Source of the DNA: JAGVUD01 sp052033935
GTDB taxonomy: Bacteria; Armatimonadota; UBA5829; DSUL01
Length of the DNA: 64,000 bases
Assembly (NCBI GenBank): GCA_052033935.1
Contig: JBPOJE010000007.1
Location: 1 to 64,000 of the forward strand
Reading direction: 5' to 3'
Below the pieces are notes generated by a model. The model was not told the DNA's origin. It did not search any database and saw only the letters and a list, made by a program, of their open reading frames with translations. Positions 52,464-62,212 of this stretch are shown one piece after another (position 1 is the stretch's first letter; each line of letters begins with the position of its first letter). Both the position numbers and the translations under genes were made by a program.

Positions 52464-52951
52464 GACAGTTCCCTCGCAACACCCGCCGCGCTAGGAGCCG
52501 GCAGAAACCCGGGCAGCGCCTTTCTAGTTCTTCGATGAAAGTGTTTCTTGCCAACTGCTGGCCAGTGGCGCCAAAGCAGAAACAGCGCACTGAGGCTTCC
52601 TGCGGCCACCTGGCTCGCATAGTTGCGGCTTGGTGGGTGCGGCAGCCGCCTATTGTGAGTCGGAAAGATCGGGCGGGCGGTCAGCGGATGCCCTGCTTTG
52701 CGTGCCACGTGCTCCAAGTCGGGGGCCAAGCCGCCCAGCGCCCCGATGAACTCCTTCGAGCCGTAACCGAACCGGCCGCCTATGCAGGCCAGGCTCGCGA
52801 TGACCGCCAACGTGTCGAGTGCCGGCCATCCGTCTTTGTGAGGTGTCATATCACCCGCGACATGCGACGCCACTCCGGCAGCGAGCGCGGCCGGGGCATC
52901 TGGCATCACAGACCCGGCGGCCGCTCCCAACCAGACATGCACCACCCCCAT
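52460..52951 (-). CDS. Membrane protein, YdjM-like metal-dependent hydrolase pattern
   Basis: A 163-aa membrane protein with hydrophobic segments and a pattern seen in YdjM-like putative metal-dependent hydrolases: an early His (HVWLGAAAG), ASHVAGDMTPHKDGW with two His and Asp, and GALGGLAPDLEHV with Asp, Glu and His. The C-terminal 40 residues are basic. ATG 52951 is preferred; TTG 52969 is possible. It is coupled by a 4-bp overlap to the KDG-type kinase. No substrate is known. Confidence 0.55.
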   Translation of the reverse strand: MGVVHVWLGAAAGSVMPDAPAALAAGVASHVAGDMTPHKDGWPALDTLAVIASLACIGGRFGYGSKEFIGALGGLAPDLEHVARKAGHPLTARPIFPTHNRRLPHPPSRNYASQVAAGSLSALFLLWRHWPAVGKKHFHRRTRKALPGFLPAPSAAGVARELS

Positions 52952-53214
52952 CACAGCGGGTTTGCCCAACGCCGGGCGGCGGCAGGACAGCGCCCGTCAA
53001 AGCGGAGATATATCAGATATGTCATCCCGAGTCCGGGACTGTAGCAAGAACCTAACGAGACCTGTACTGCTATCAACTGCGCGCCTTTCCGGTGAATCGT
53101 CCTGACAGCAGCGGGGTGCGGCAGGCTACACCGCCCGAGATTGTACCCTTCTGCGTGTGAACCTTCAACCGTTGAGGCCGTCCATGCTGGGCGTTATCGG
53201 CAGTTTGGGTGTGC

Positions 53215-53220
53215 TATAAT
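53215..53220 (+). promoter_or_regulatory. -10 box abutting the histidine kinase start
   Basis: A perfect TATAAT ends only 4 bp before ATG 53225, with no good -35 box. Transcription would start at or inside the ATG, implying a leaderless mRNA or a start codon further in. The rest of the gap from 52952 holds no gene I can see. Confidence 0.45.
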
Positions 53221-53224
53221 CCCG

Positions 53225-56200
53225 ATGAGCGTTCCCCTCATTGTCGAAAAGCGAAGGAGGCGCGAGATTCAGTCGCCTGTGGTCGAGCCGACGCCGGAAA
53301 CGGGCACCGCTGTGAGCGGCGCTTGCCTCACCGAAGCTGTCGAAACACTCTATCAGCATGCCTCAAAACTCGGGGCTTTGAAGTCGCTGGCACTATTCCA
53401 GACGGCGGGTAATGGTGCGCCTGTTCTGGCCGCCTCCGGCGGGGACTCTCGGCCGTCAGTTCTGCGGCGGCTTTGCGCGGCCGCTGCAGGCGGGGTGCAG
53501 GCGGCTGGCGGGAGCATTGTCTGCAGCGAGGTAACGGTGCCTGGCTTGTTCAAGGGCGTGCTGACATGTGCCTTGAACGGTTCGAGCGACAGCTTCGACA
53601 TTAGCACGCTGACCGGTTTCGCGAGGCTGATGATCGAGAACAGTGTCCTGCGCCAGCGTCTGGTTGATAGCCGCGCCCGCGAGAAGGCCACGCTCGGCAG
53701 GCTGCAGGCCGTCTATGACATCGGCCGCGCCATGCCCGAGGCGTCCGGCGAAGAGCATCTCTCCCTTATTTGCAGAAAGGCTGTGGAAGCGATCCAGGCG
53801 CAGGCCTGTTCGCTCATGCTGCGCAACGCCGCGAATGAGCTGGTCATCGAGGCGAGCCATGGGCTGCAGCCGGAGATCGTTCGCGACACGCGTATCCCTC
53901 ACGGTTCCGGCGTCGCGTGGCGTGTCATGGCAACCGGCGAACCAGAGTTGCTGAACGAATCACCCGGGCAGGAGATCGGAGGCCAGGCGATCCAGGCAAG
54001 GCCCGGGATTCAGTCGAGCATGTGCGTGCCGCTCAAAGGCCGCAACGGACGCGTGGTCGGCGTCATTTCGATACGGAGAATGAAGCCCGCGCCCGAGTTT
54101 CAGCCTGAGGACCTCCGCTTATTCAGCGCGTTTGCCGGCCAGGCCGCGCTGTTCATTGCCAACGCTGATCTGCACGCGAGTCTGACGCGCCGTGTGCACG
54201 AGATGGCGACGGTGAACAAGCTGACAACGGCGATCAACTCGATGCTCGATCTCGAGTACGTTCTGGAGCAGATCGCGGACTGTATTATTGATGTTGTCGG
54301 TTTCGACAGGTGTATCGTCTATCTCAGAGACTACCGGCAGGGGCTGGAATCGCGCGTCGTGCGCGGTTTCGACGAAGGCGCGAGCTACCCCGAGATCATA
54401 GACGAACAGGACGGTGTGGTCGGCCTTGCAGCCCGTGAGCAGCTTGTCATTTACGCGGAGGGCGAGCAGCTTGCGACAGCTTCACAGGTGAGCGATCCTG
54501 GAGCCGCCGGAGCAAATGCGGTAATCGCTGCTCCCATCGTTGTGCGCCGGCAGACGATTGGCGTGATTGTGGCGGACAACCAGAATACCGGGCGGGCAGT
54601 TGAGCCTGAGCAGGTTGAATTGCTCACCACGTTTGTGAACCACGCAGGACTGGCCATCGAGAACTCGCAGCTCTATGAAGCAATGGAGCAGAAGTACTCC
54701 GAGCTGAACGTGCTGTACGACCTCTCGCGGCGCATTGGTTCGGCCTACGGTCTCAACAACGCCGTGAATCTTCTGCTCGAGATGGCCCTTCAGGCCATCC
54801 CGTATCTGTCAGCGGCGTTTCTACTTGTTGACGACGTGACCCATGCCGTTACATTACGCGCGGTGAGGAATATCAACCCGAGTGCGCCTGTTGACTGGAG
54901 CGCCGCCGAGTCGCCCGCTGCCTCGCAGCTTCTCGCCGGACTCAGGGACCGGAAAACGGTTGACGCTCCCTCGCCGGATGAGGAACCGGGTGACTGGCAG
55001 GAGGCGTTCTCAAGTCTTCTGGACGCCAGCCCCACTCTCCTGTTTATGCCGCTCATGGCCGACGAACGGACGATTGGTGTTGTGGCGCTTTCCCGGGCCA
55101 TCGAGAACGCTTTTACCTTCAACGACGTCAAGCTGCTTTCGATTATCGCTTCCAATGCCAGCCTCATCATCAAGAACGCGATCACGTACGAGCGAAGCAT
55201 GCAGGAGAAGGTTCTGGAGCTATCTGCTCTCTACGAACTTTCCCAGCGGATCAGCACCGCCGGGACGCTGAACGAGGCGCTCGAAAGCATTCTTGCTATC
55301 GTGGGTGACTTGGTCGTCTGTGATGAGTGCCTGGTCTGGACGGTGGACAAGGATACTGGTGATCTTGACCTGAGAGCTTCGCGGTGGATGGGCAGGTCGG
55401 AGGCGTCCGATCAGGAGCATCCACAGGTTGACGCCGACCTTGCCGCGTGGGCGCTCACCGAGCGCAAGGCCATTGTGTTGCCAGACATCAGGCTCGACAG
55501 CAGGTTTTCGCCCGAGAGCCTGCGCTCCACCCGTGTGCGCTCGCTTATGTCCATTCCTCTAATGGCCCAGGACGAGGTTGTCGGGGTGCTGAGCGTTCAC
55601 AGCTATAATCCGAGTTCCTATACCGAAGAGCAGGTCCGGATTCTCTCCGTGGTTGCGTCTCAGGCCGCTTCGATCTACCGCGCGCTCGAGGCGCTGACGG
55701 CACTGACCAGTTACACCGAGAACATACTCAGTAGCGTTGCCGCCGGTGTTGTGACCGTGGACACGGAGGGGCTGATCGTAAGCTGGAACCGTGCCGCGGA
55801 GTCCATACTGAATCTCGGGTCGAGACATGCGCTCGGAAGGGAGTTTACGGAGCTCCTCCAGTCTGTGCCGGTGAATGGCGACGCGCTGTCGCCCCTCACA
55901 ACAGCAATCCAGAGGGTTCGCGATGGCGGTGCGTCCGAGCGGGGCGTGCAGATCAGCGCAAAGGGAGCAGGTGAGGACTCAGAGTTGCACCTGATGTTCA
56001 GCGTATCGCAGCTCCGAGACACCGCTGGCGAGCCGCTGGGGCTGGTCGTCATCTTCGAGGACGTAACGCGGCAGGTGCAGATGCAGCAGGAAGTCCGCAA
56101 AATGGAAGAGCTGGCGGCGATAGGCCAGCTCGCGGCGAGCATAGCGCACGAACTGCGCAACCCGCTGTCGTCCATCAAGGGCGCCGCGCAATTCCTGCAG

Positions 56201-56830
56201 CAGGAAACAGAGGACATATCCACACGGGAGTTTCTGGAGATAATCATCGAAGAAGTGGACGGTCTCAACAAGATCGCGACGGACTTCCTCGATTTTGCGC
56301 GGCCGGTTCGGATGGAGCCGGTTGAGCTGGTGGCGGCGGATTTGCTCGATAAGCAGGCCTCGCTCTTGGCGCCGCAACTTCAAAGCGCGGGGATCGCTGT
56401 GCGCATAGCAGCAGACGCGTCTCTTCCCTTCATAAGAGCCGACCAGAAGCAGATCGAGCAAGTGCTGTTGAACCTAATGCTCAACTCGATTCAGTCGATG
56501 GCCGAAGGTGGAACGCTTGATCTCGCGGCGCGGCCCTCACGGCGCTCGGCCTCCTGTGTGGAGATTGAGGTCCGTGACTCGGGGACGGGAATCCCGGCCG
56601 ATCGGCTTTCGAAGGTGTTCACGCCCTTCTTCACAACCAAGGTCAAGGGAACCGGCCTGGGTCTTGCCGTGGTTCAGAGAATTGTCCACAACCACCAGGG
56701 GCATATCGAAGTTGACTCAAAAGAAGGGGAAGGCACGGCGTTCCGAATCCACCTTCCCATTGCCGGACCGCGGCCGGCCATGCTTGCGGACACGCCGGAG
56801 CCCGCGCTGGATCTTTTGGAGCGGTCGTGA
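53225..56830 (+). CDS. Multi-GAF sensor histidine kinase
   Basis: A 1201-aa cytosolic kinase with no transmembrane helix seen. A degenerate GAF-like region (about 35-140) is followed by four GAF domains (about 165-315, 335-480, 500-650 and 675-815), a PAS domain (about 825-950, YTENILSSVAAGVVTVDTEG), HisKA with phospho-His in ASIAHELRNPLSSIKG (near 973) and HATPase_c (N-box LNLMLNSIQSM near 1080, G-boxes GTGIPADRL and GTGLGLAVVQRI). The repeated GAFs suggest sensing of small molecules or redox state. The regulator gene follows 123 bp later, making a two-component pair. Confidence 0.9.
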   Translation: MSVPLIVEKRRRREIQSPVVEPTPETGTAVSGACLTEAVETLYQHASKLGALKSLALFQTAGNGAPVLAASGGDSRPSVLRRLCAAAAGGVQAAGGSIVCSEVTVPGLFKGVLTCALNGSSDSFDISTLTGFARLMIENSVLRQRLVDSRAREKATLGRLQAVYDIGRAMPEASGEEHLSLICRKAVEAIQAQACSLMLRNAANELVIEASHGLQPEIVRDTRIPHGSGVAWRVMATGEPELLNESPGQEIGGQAIQARPGIQSSMCVPLKGRNGRVVGVISIRRMKPAPEFQPEDLRLFSAFAGQAALFIANADLHASLTRRVHEMATVNKLTTAINSMLDLEYVLEQIADCIIDVVGFDRCIVYLRDYRQGLESRVVRGFDEGASYPEIIDEQDGVVGLAAREQLVIYAEGEQLATASQVSDPGAAGANAVIAAPIVVRRQTIGVIVADNQNTGRAVEPEQVELLTTFVNHAGLAIENSQLYEAMEQKYSELNVLYDLSRRIGSAYGLNNAVNLLLEMALQAIPYLSAAFLLVDDVTHAVTLRAVRNINPSAPVDWSAAESPAASQLLAGLRDRKTVDAPSPDEEPGDWQEAFSSLLDASPTLLFMPLMADERTIGVVALSRAIENAFTFNDVKLLSIIASNASLIIKNAITYERSMQEKVLELSALYELSQRISTAGTLNEALESILAIVGDLVVCDECLVWTVDKDTGDLDLRASRWMGRSEASDQEHPQVDADLAAWALTERKAIVLPDIRLDSRFSPESLRSTRVRSLMSIPLMAQDEVVGVLSVHSYNPSSYTEEQVRILSVVASQAASIYRALEALTALTSYTENILSSVAAGVVTVDTEGLIVSWNRAAESILNLGSRHALGREFTELLQSVPVNGDALSPLTTAIQRVRDGGASERGVQISAKGAGEDSELHLMFSVSQLRDTAGEPLGLVVIFEDVTRQVQMQQEVRKMEELAAIGQLAASIAHELRNPLSSIKGAAQFLQQETEDISTREFLEIIIEEVDGLNKIATDFLDFARPVRMEPVELVAADLLDKQASLLAPQLQSAGIAVRIAADASLPFIRADQKQIEQVLLNLMLNSIQSMAEGGTLDLAARPSRRSASCVEIEVRDSGTGIPADRLSKVFTPFFTTKVKGTGLGLAVVQRIVHNHQGHIEVDSKEGEGTAFRIHLPIAGPRPAMLADTPEPALDLLERS

Positions 56831-56953
56831 ATGCCTGCGTTCGCTGTGCGGATTCGCCGATAACCTGAGAGGGTGGCTTGGCGCGCCGATTCGGGCCGGG
56901 GCGCCGCCGCAATGCTGAAGTGCACGCTTGCCTGAGGCTGGACTCAGAGCGTC

Positions 56954-58177
56954 GTGCTTGAGGTCGAGAAACTGTCTCAAAACGTACATCCTGGCAGAAT
57001 ACTCATAGCTGACGACGAGCCGAACATCCGGCGCGTTTTGCAAGCCACGTTCCAGCGTGAGGGGTATGACGTCCTCACGGCCGAGAACGGGCGCAAGGCG
57101 CTCGATCTTCTGCGCGCCAATGATGGGACGGACGTGCTGATCAGCGACCTCATCATGCCCGACATCAACGGCGTGGAGCTCCTCGAAATCGTTCGCGAGA
57201 TGAACCCTGCCCTGTCCGTCGTTATGATCACCGCGCACGGCACCATCAAGACAGCCGTTGATGCCATGCGGCTGGGGGCATTCGACTACGTGACCAAGCC
57301 GTTCGACATGGACGAGCTGAAGGTGCTGGTGCGGAAGGCCATCGAGCGCCGCGGCATGCTTACCGAGGACAGTGCTGTCAAGTCGAAGCTTCGAAAGACC
57401 TACCGTTTCGACAGCATCATCGGGCAGTCGAAGGGGCTTCGCGAGATTCTGGACGTTGTCTCGCGCGTTGCCAAGTCCCGCGCGAGTGTGCTCATCCGTG
57501 GCGAAAGCGGCACGGGTAAGGAGCTGATCGCCCGTGCTCTGCACTTCAACAGCCCGCGGGCGAAGGAGAACTTCGTGGCGGTCGCCTGCATTGCCCTTTC
57601 GGAGAACTTGCTCGAAAGCGAGTTGTTCGGGCACGAAAAGGGCGCATTTACCGGCGCGCTGTCGCAGAAGGCCGGCCGCTTTGAGCAGGCACACAAGGGC
57701 ACGCTGTTTCTGGACGAGATCGGCGACATCCCGGCTAACGTGCAGATGAAGCTGCTTCGGGTGCTGCAGGAGCGCGAATTTGAAAGGGTCGGCGGCAATA
57801 AGACGATCAAGGTTGATGTCCGGCTTGTCACCGCGACGAACCAGGATCTGGAAGAGCTAGTTGCCCAGGGGGACTTCCGGGAAGACCTTTTCTACCGCCT
57901 TAAGGTGGTAGAGGTCGTGCTTCCCCCGCTTCGTGAGCGTAGCGAGGATATCCCAATTCTGGTTGAGCACTTTCTCAAGCGCTACGGGCGCGAGGACGGG
58001 CGCGACATTCACAGCGCATCCGCCGAAAGTCTCGCACTTCTGACGAAGTACCCGTGGCCGGGCAACATTCGCGAACTGGAAAACGCGATTGAGCGTGCGT
58101 GTGTGCTCGCGGACCCCGGCCAGAAGGAACTGACGCCAGATCTGCTCCCGCAGGAAGTCATATCGCAGTCCGCCTGA
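56954..58177 (+). CDS. NtrC-type sigma-54 activator lacking an HTH domain
   Basis: A 407-aa response regulator. The receiver domain (about 15-130) has D20, D21 and the phospho-acceptor D65. The AAA+ domain has Walker A GESGTGKE (183-190), the sigma-54-contacting GAFTGA loop (230-235), Walker B LFLDEIGD (251-258) and the arginine-finger region FREDLFYRL. After KYPWPGNIRELENAIERACV it ends within about 30 residues, so the Fis-type DNA-binding domain of NtrC proteins is missing. The convergent gene begins 19 bp later, leaving no room for a lost domain in another frame. It probably works from solution. Confidence 0.9.
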   Translation: MLEVEKLSQNVHPGRILIADDEPNIRRVLQATFQREGYDVLTAENGRKALDLLRANDGTDVLISDLIMPDINGVELLEIVREMNPALSVVMITAHGTIKTAVDAMRLGAFDYVTKPFDMDELKVLVRKAIERRGMLTEDSAVKSKLRKTYRFDSIIGQSKGLREILDVVSRVAKSRASVLIRGESGTGKELIARALHFNSPRAKENFVAVACIALSENLLESELFGHEKGAFTGALSQKAGRFEQAHKGTLFLDEIGDIPANVQMKLLRVLQEREFERVGGNKTIKVDVRLVTATNQDLEELVAQGDFREDLFYRLKVVEVVLPPLRERSEDIPILVEHFLKRYGREDGRDIHSASAESLALLTKYPWPGNIRELENAIERACVLADPGQKELTPDLLPQEVISQSA

Positions 58178-58196
58178 CTGCGGCTGGTACGATCAG

Positions 58197-60678
58197 CTAG
58201 CCCCAGGGCAGACGAGATCCGATTCGCTGAGGCTGTGGCAGGGGCATGTCAGACGGCCACGCGATCGAGTAATCCATTCCCGGCAGCAGATCGAACACGT
58301 CATCGGCGAGCGGCTGTTCGCCGTCCACATCCAGGCAGACCGCCCACGCGAAAGCGTCCGAGCGGAATACCGCCCGGTCACCGTCGCGGCGCACCTCGAC
58401 TTCTGCCGGCTTCCAGCGCAGATCTTTGAAGGGCGCGCGGAAGAGCTTCTGCTGTGCCACTGTTTCCCCGTTGTGGGTTAGGACGGCAAACGCCCCGCTT
58501 TCCGCAAAGCCTGCGCGCTCCCAGTCCGCTGCGGAGAAGCTTCCAAGAACCGTGGCCGCATTTGGTGCGAGTTGCGCCTGTGCAGTGATCTTGACAGGAT
58601 AGGAGCCGTCGAGCGTGAAGATTCCGAACTGCGCTTCGCCGCTCCAGGGCTGCAGGGTATCGTTTACCCCGAAGATTGTGACCGTGTCGCCGGTGATGGC
58701 CGGGACAATGCTTATCGGGGCAAATGCGCGCCGCACCGGGTGGTAGGCGAGCTTCCGCCGCAGAAAGTAGTCAACAAGCGCCCAACTGTGGCTGGCGGGC
58801 CAGCAGTCGTTGTACATCCAGAATATCGCGGAGGACGAGCTGAACATGCGGCGGCGGAAGTTGTTGATGTATTCCTGTAGCCCCTCAGCCTGAATCAGCG
58901 CCGAGTAGAAGACATAGTCCTCGAAATCGGTCTGCTCGATGCTCCGGCCCATCCAGTCCTCAAAGCAGCGGTAGGCTATGGGGCTTTCGGTCCAGTAGTT
59001 GCAGGAGTTGTCATGGAATTCCCATGCTGGCGAGAACAGCCGCCGCTGGCTCTCCGGCAGAAAAGCGCGCAGGGTCGCGGGTGATGTGGCACCCAGAACA
59101 CCTCCCTCGTTCGGGAACCGGCTGACGTCATCCCGGTAGACCCAGAAGTTGCTCCCCTCCTCACGAAGCGACACGTTCCAGGGATGCTGGTCCCCGGAGT
59201 ACGGGTCGTTCGGGAAGGCGTGATCGGGAGAAAACGGCGAGCTAGGCCAGTACGGCCGGGAGGGGTCCTCTGTCTTGAGGATGCGCGGAATCTCGAGATG
59301 GTAGAGTGCGTAGTCCGGGAACGCCTTGATCCTGTCGTATCCCCACTCCCACGCGCCCCATTCCAGTTCGTTGTTTCCGCACCACACGACGAGGCTGGGG
59401 TGCGCCGAAAGCTCCCTCGAAACGTGGGCGACCTCTTCGCGCACGTTCTGTAGGAACTCCGGGTCATCCCCCGGATACTTCGAACAGGCAAACACGAAAT
59501 CGTGCCAGACGATCAGGCCCAGCTCGTCGCAGGCCTCCAGCAGAGCATGGTCGGCGTACAGCCCCCCACCCCATATCCGAAGCGCGTTGAAGTTCGCGCC
59601 TACAGCAAGCTCCACAAGCTTCCGGTAATGCTCCGGCGTGATGCGGGCGAAGATGGTGTCCGGGGGTACCCAGTTCGCACCCTTTGCGAACACTGGCTGT
59701 CCGTTCACCTCGATAATGAAATAGCGGGTCCTGTGCGATGCGGACACTCCGAATGCCCGTGCGCCGGATGGCCCGGTCCAGCGTCTCTCCTCCGGCCTCC
59801 AGTGTGAGTTCCACGTCATATAGTCGCTGCTCGCCGTGCCCGGTGGGCCACCATAGAACCGGATCGGCAATCTCAATGGACACCTGGCGCCTCGACATAC
59901 CAGGATCCAGAGCCATGCCGAGTTCGCTTTCCAATCCTTCCGCTGGAAGACGCATGCGCAAAACCGCGTTCATGGGCTGGTCCTCAACGCATGAGATCAG
60001 GACGTCTGCCCGCAGAACCGCGCTCTTGTGATCTTCGGCGAGTGCGGGGGTCAGCACAACGGCATTAATGTGCGCTGATGCCGCCCATTCGAGGCGGACC
60101 GGCTTCGGTATGCCAACGTTGATGAGCCTCGGGCTCCAGTCCCACGAGAACGAGCATTGCGGCTTGCGCAGCCATGAGCGTTTGTGCAGCCTGTGGTCCA
60201 TGGCCGGCTGATACGCCTCGCCGGGCTTTTCGGACACCGAGTACAGGCCACTGTCCACCTGCACCGCCAGCACGTTTTTGCCGTCCTTCAGCTTGCCTGT
60301 CACATTTACCCGCAGCGGCCGGAAGACGTTGGCGTGTCTCGCGACCTCCTGGCCGTTCAGATACACGATCGCGTCGAGATCCAGCCCCTCGAACACGAGC
60401 CATGCGTGCGCCTCAATGGCCTCCTCCGGGGCTTCGAATTCCCGGCGGTACACCCATATCTGCTCTTCCACCCACCTCGCCGCCTGCGCATTGAGGCCAT
60501 AGTTCGTATCTTCGATGAGTCCCTCGCGCTGCAGATCGAGGTGGATGTCGCCGGGCACCAGAGCGTCAATGAACGTTCTCTCGTCGCATTTGGCTCCGAC
60601 GTACTGATGCGGCTGTCCGTGCGCACCGTCAAAGCCTCTCGCCTTCCATACGCCATTGAGATCAAGATGCTTCAGCAT
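58197..60678 (-). pseudogene. GH2 beta-mannosidase, one frameshift
   Basis: An about 827-aa beta-mannosidase-type GH2 enzyme is split over two frames. The first (ATG 60678) gives the sugar-binding domain, WVEEQIWVYRREFEAPEE and HKRSWLRKPQCSFSWDWSPR, up to GIRSVRIAQDP. The second continues RYFIIEVNGQPVFAKGANWV, with the acid/base Glu in CGNNELEWG (about 437), the nucleophile Glu in RFPNEGGVLG (about 523) and an intact C-terminus. Removing one base from GGG 59726-59728 joins them. No other defect is visible, so this may be a read error. It lacks a signal peptide and follows the CBM9-like gene by 24 bp. Confidence 0.8.
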
Positions 60679-60702
60679 TGGTTCTCCTGAAAGCCGTGGA
60701 TA

Positions 60703-61383
60703 TCAGAGGAAGCTCAGAGTCCCAAAGAAGTCTGGCTGGTGGAAATCGGGCTTCGGTGTGCCGACAAGCGCCCAGCTTCCCCAGTGCGGATGGGAGTTGT
60801 TCTCGGCGCACTTATACAGGTTCGCCCGCCACTTAACGCCCCGCGCCGGGCGGGTGACCTCGGCGCACTTCTCGATAAGAGCGAACGGCACGCGGTACTC
60901 TATCGTCCAAACAACAGGCTCGGGTATCTCCGGATCAACAACTGGCGGCATCGAACGTGCGATCTGGAGCAAATCCGCCTCCTGTTCCGACAGCGGGGCC
61001 ACGTTCTCCATTCGTGCGGTCTGGCTACTGAACAGGAGTGTTCCGCCGCAGTTGGTTTCGATGTTGAAGTACCTGGGCGAGCGTTCAGGGGCTGGCTGGA
61101 AGAAAATCTCAACACAGGCGTCGCGGCAGACTGGCCCGTTGAACGTGGTGCACACCGAACGCACGAACTGGTCCTGAACCTGAAAGATCACGTACAGGTA
61201 GTCCTTCGAGTACTGCAGCTTGAACTCTGTGCAGGGCGTCCAGCCGCCCTTGTGCCATGGGTAACTGGCAATCGGCGCGGCCGGTACTGCCGTCCATTCG
61301 GGCTTCTCCCATACCCCATCCGGCACGAAGTCCGCCGGAGCCGGGCTGACGTAGTAGATTGCCGGGGGCGCTGTCTGATCCAT
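60703..61383 (-). CDS. CBM9-like carbohydrate-binding protein
   Basis: A 226-aa protein with the CBM9-like/DOMON beta-sandwich pattern: WEKPEWTAVPAAPI near the start, SKDYLYVIFQVQD, then CVEIFFQPAPER and PRYFNIETNCGGTLLF, ending with HWGSWALVGTPKPDFHQPDF. No signal peptide is seen. ATG 61383 has GGAGGA about 9 nt upstream. It is 24 bp upstream of the beta-mannosidase gene and likely binds mannan-type oligosaccharides or acts with that enzyme; this role is inferred. Confidence 0.72.
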   Translation of the reverse strand: MDQTAPPAIYYVSPAPADFVPDGVWEKPEWTAVPAAPIASYPWHKGGWTPCTEFKLQYSKDYLYVIFQVQDQFVRSVCTTFNGPVCRDACVEIFFQPAPERSPRYFNIETNCGGTLLFSSQTARMENVAPLSEQEADLLQIARSMPPVVDPEIPEPVVWTIEYRVPFALIEKCAEVTRPARGVKWRANLYKCAENNSHPHWGSWALVGTPKPDFHQPDFFGTLSFL

Positions 61384-61443
61384 AGTCTCGATTCCTCCAA
61401 AATGCAGGCGGTTGGCCGCCTGGGGCAAGTTTACCTAGACGGG

Positions 61444-62211
61444 CTATCTGCGAACAAGGCCCGCCGCGGCAAGCGCCAGCGGAAGGGCGAGGAGCGCAAC
61501 GACGGCCGCCTGGCCGCCCACACCTGAACTCCAGAGCTTCGCGGCCGGCATCGGCGGCTGCGCGATGTTCGCCTCGACTTCCAGAATCTTCGGGTAGAAC
61601 TTGTCGAGAAAGGCCTGCATGTCTGCCAGCGTCTCATCTTCGCTGGTCTTGACGGGTGACGCTACCCGAACCATCGTCGAGACGCCCAACTTGCGCTGAA
61701 CGCGGGTCTTGACCGCTGTCCAGAAATCGCCCTCGCGACGGCCGCTGATATCGAGTGGCTGCTTGTCCGAAAGATACCAGTACAGCACAAGCCAGGTCAC
61801 GGCGTTCTTCTCTGCCCCGAGCAGGTTGGCGCTCAGTTCGTGTCCGGCGATACTGAGCGGCACCATGCCGCGATCGTCGAGCCTGTAGCCCTGCGCCGGG
61901 AAGCAGACGTGTGGATCGTGGAAGCTGTTGGAGCGGCGGGCATAGTTGTAAACAAGGCAGAGTCCCACAGGGTAGGAGCGCGACCCGAAGTAGTAGTCCC
62001 GGTAAAGAACGGCCTGTGCGGCGAGCTGGTCCTCGATGGGCACCCCCTCCATCTGGACGTCCACACCGTGCCACAGGCCCAGTTCCTTCGGCACGGGGGA
62101 CAGGTCCAGCCGGTTCATAAGATGCGGCTCCGGCCTCACGAACATCCAGCCCGCCGCCAGAACGAAAAGCGCCAGCCCGACCACAAAACCATGCGCGCGA
62201 ACCCATGTCAT
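61444..62211 (-). CDS. EpsI family protein (exosortase-associated)
   Basis: A 255-aa protein of the EpsI family found next to exosortases. An N-terminal TM helix (GFVVGLALFVLAAGWMFV) is followed by an extracytoplasmic domain with YNYARRSNSFHDPHVCFPA (conserved Cys) and ends in a C-terminal TM helix. The ATG lies 1 bp after the exosortase stop. EpsI proteins are implicated in exopolysaccharide output with PEP-CTERM systems. A 60-bp gap separates it from the CBM9-like gene. Confidence 0.85.
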   Translation of the reverse strand: MTWVRAHGFVVGLALFVLAAGWMFVRPEPHLMNRLDLSPVPKELGLWHGVDVQMEGVPIEDQLAAQAVLYRDYYFGSRSYPVGLCLVYNYARRSNSFHDPHVCFPAQGYRLDDRGMVPLSIAGHELSANLLGAEKNAVTWLVLYWYLSDKQPLDISGRREGDFWTAVKTRVQRKLGVSTMVRVASPVKTSEDETLADMQAFLDKFYPKILEVEANIAQPPMPAAKLWSSGVGGQAAVVALLALPLALAAAGLVRR

Positions 62212-62212
62212 G

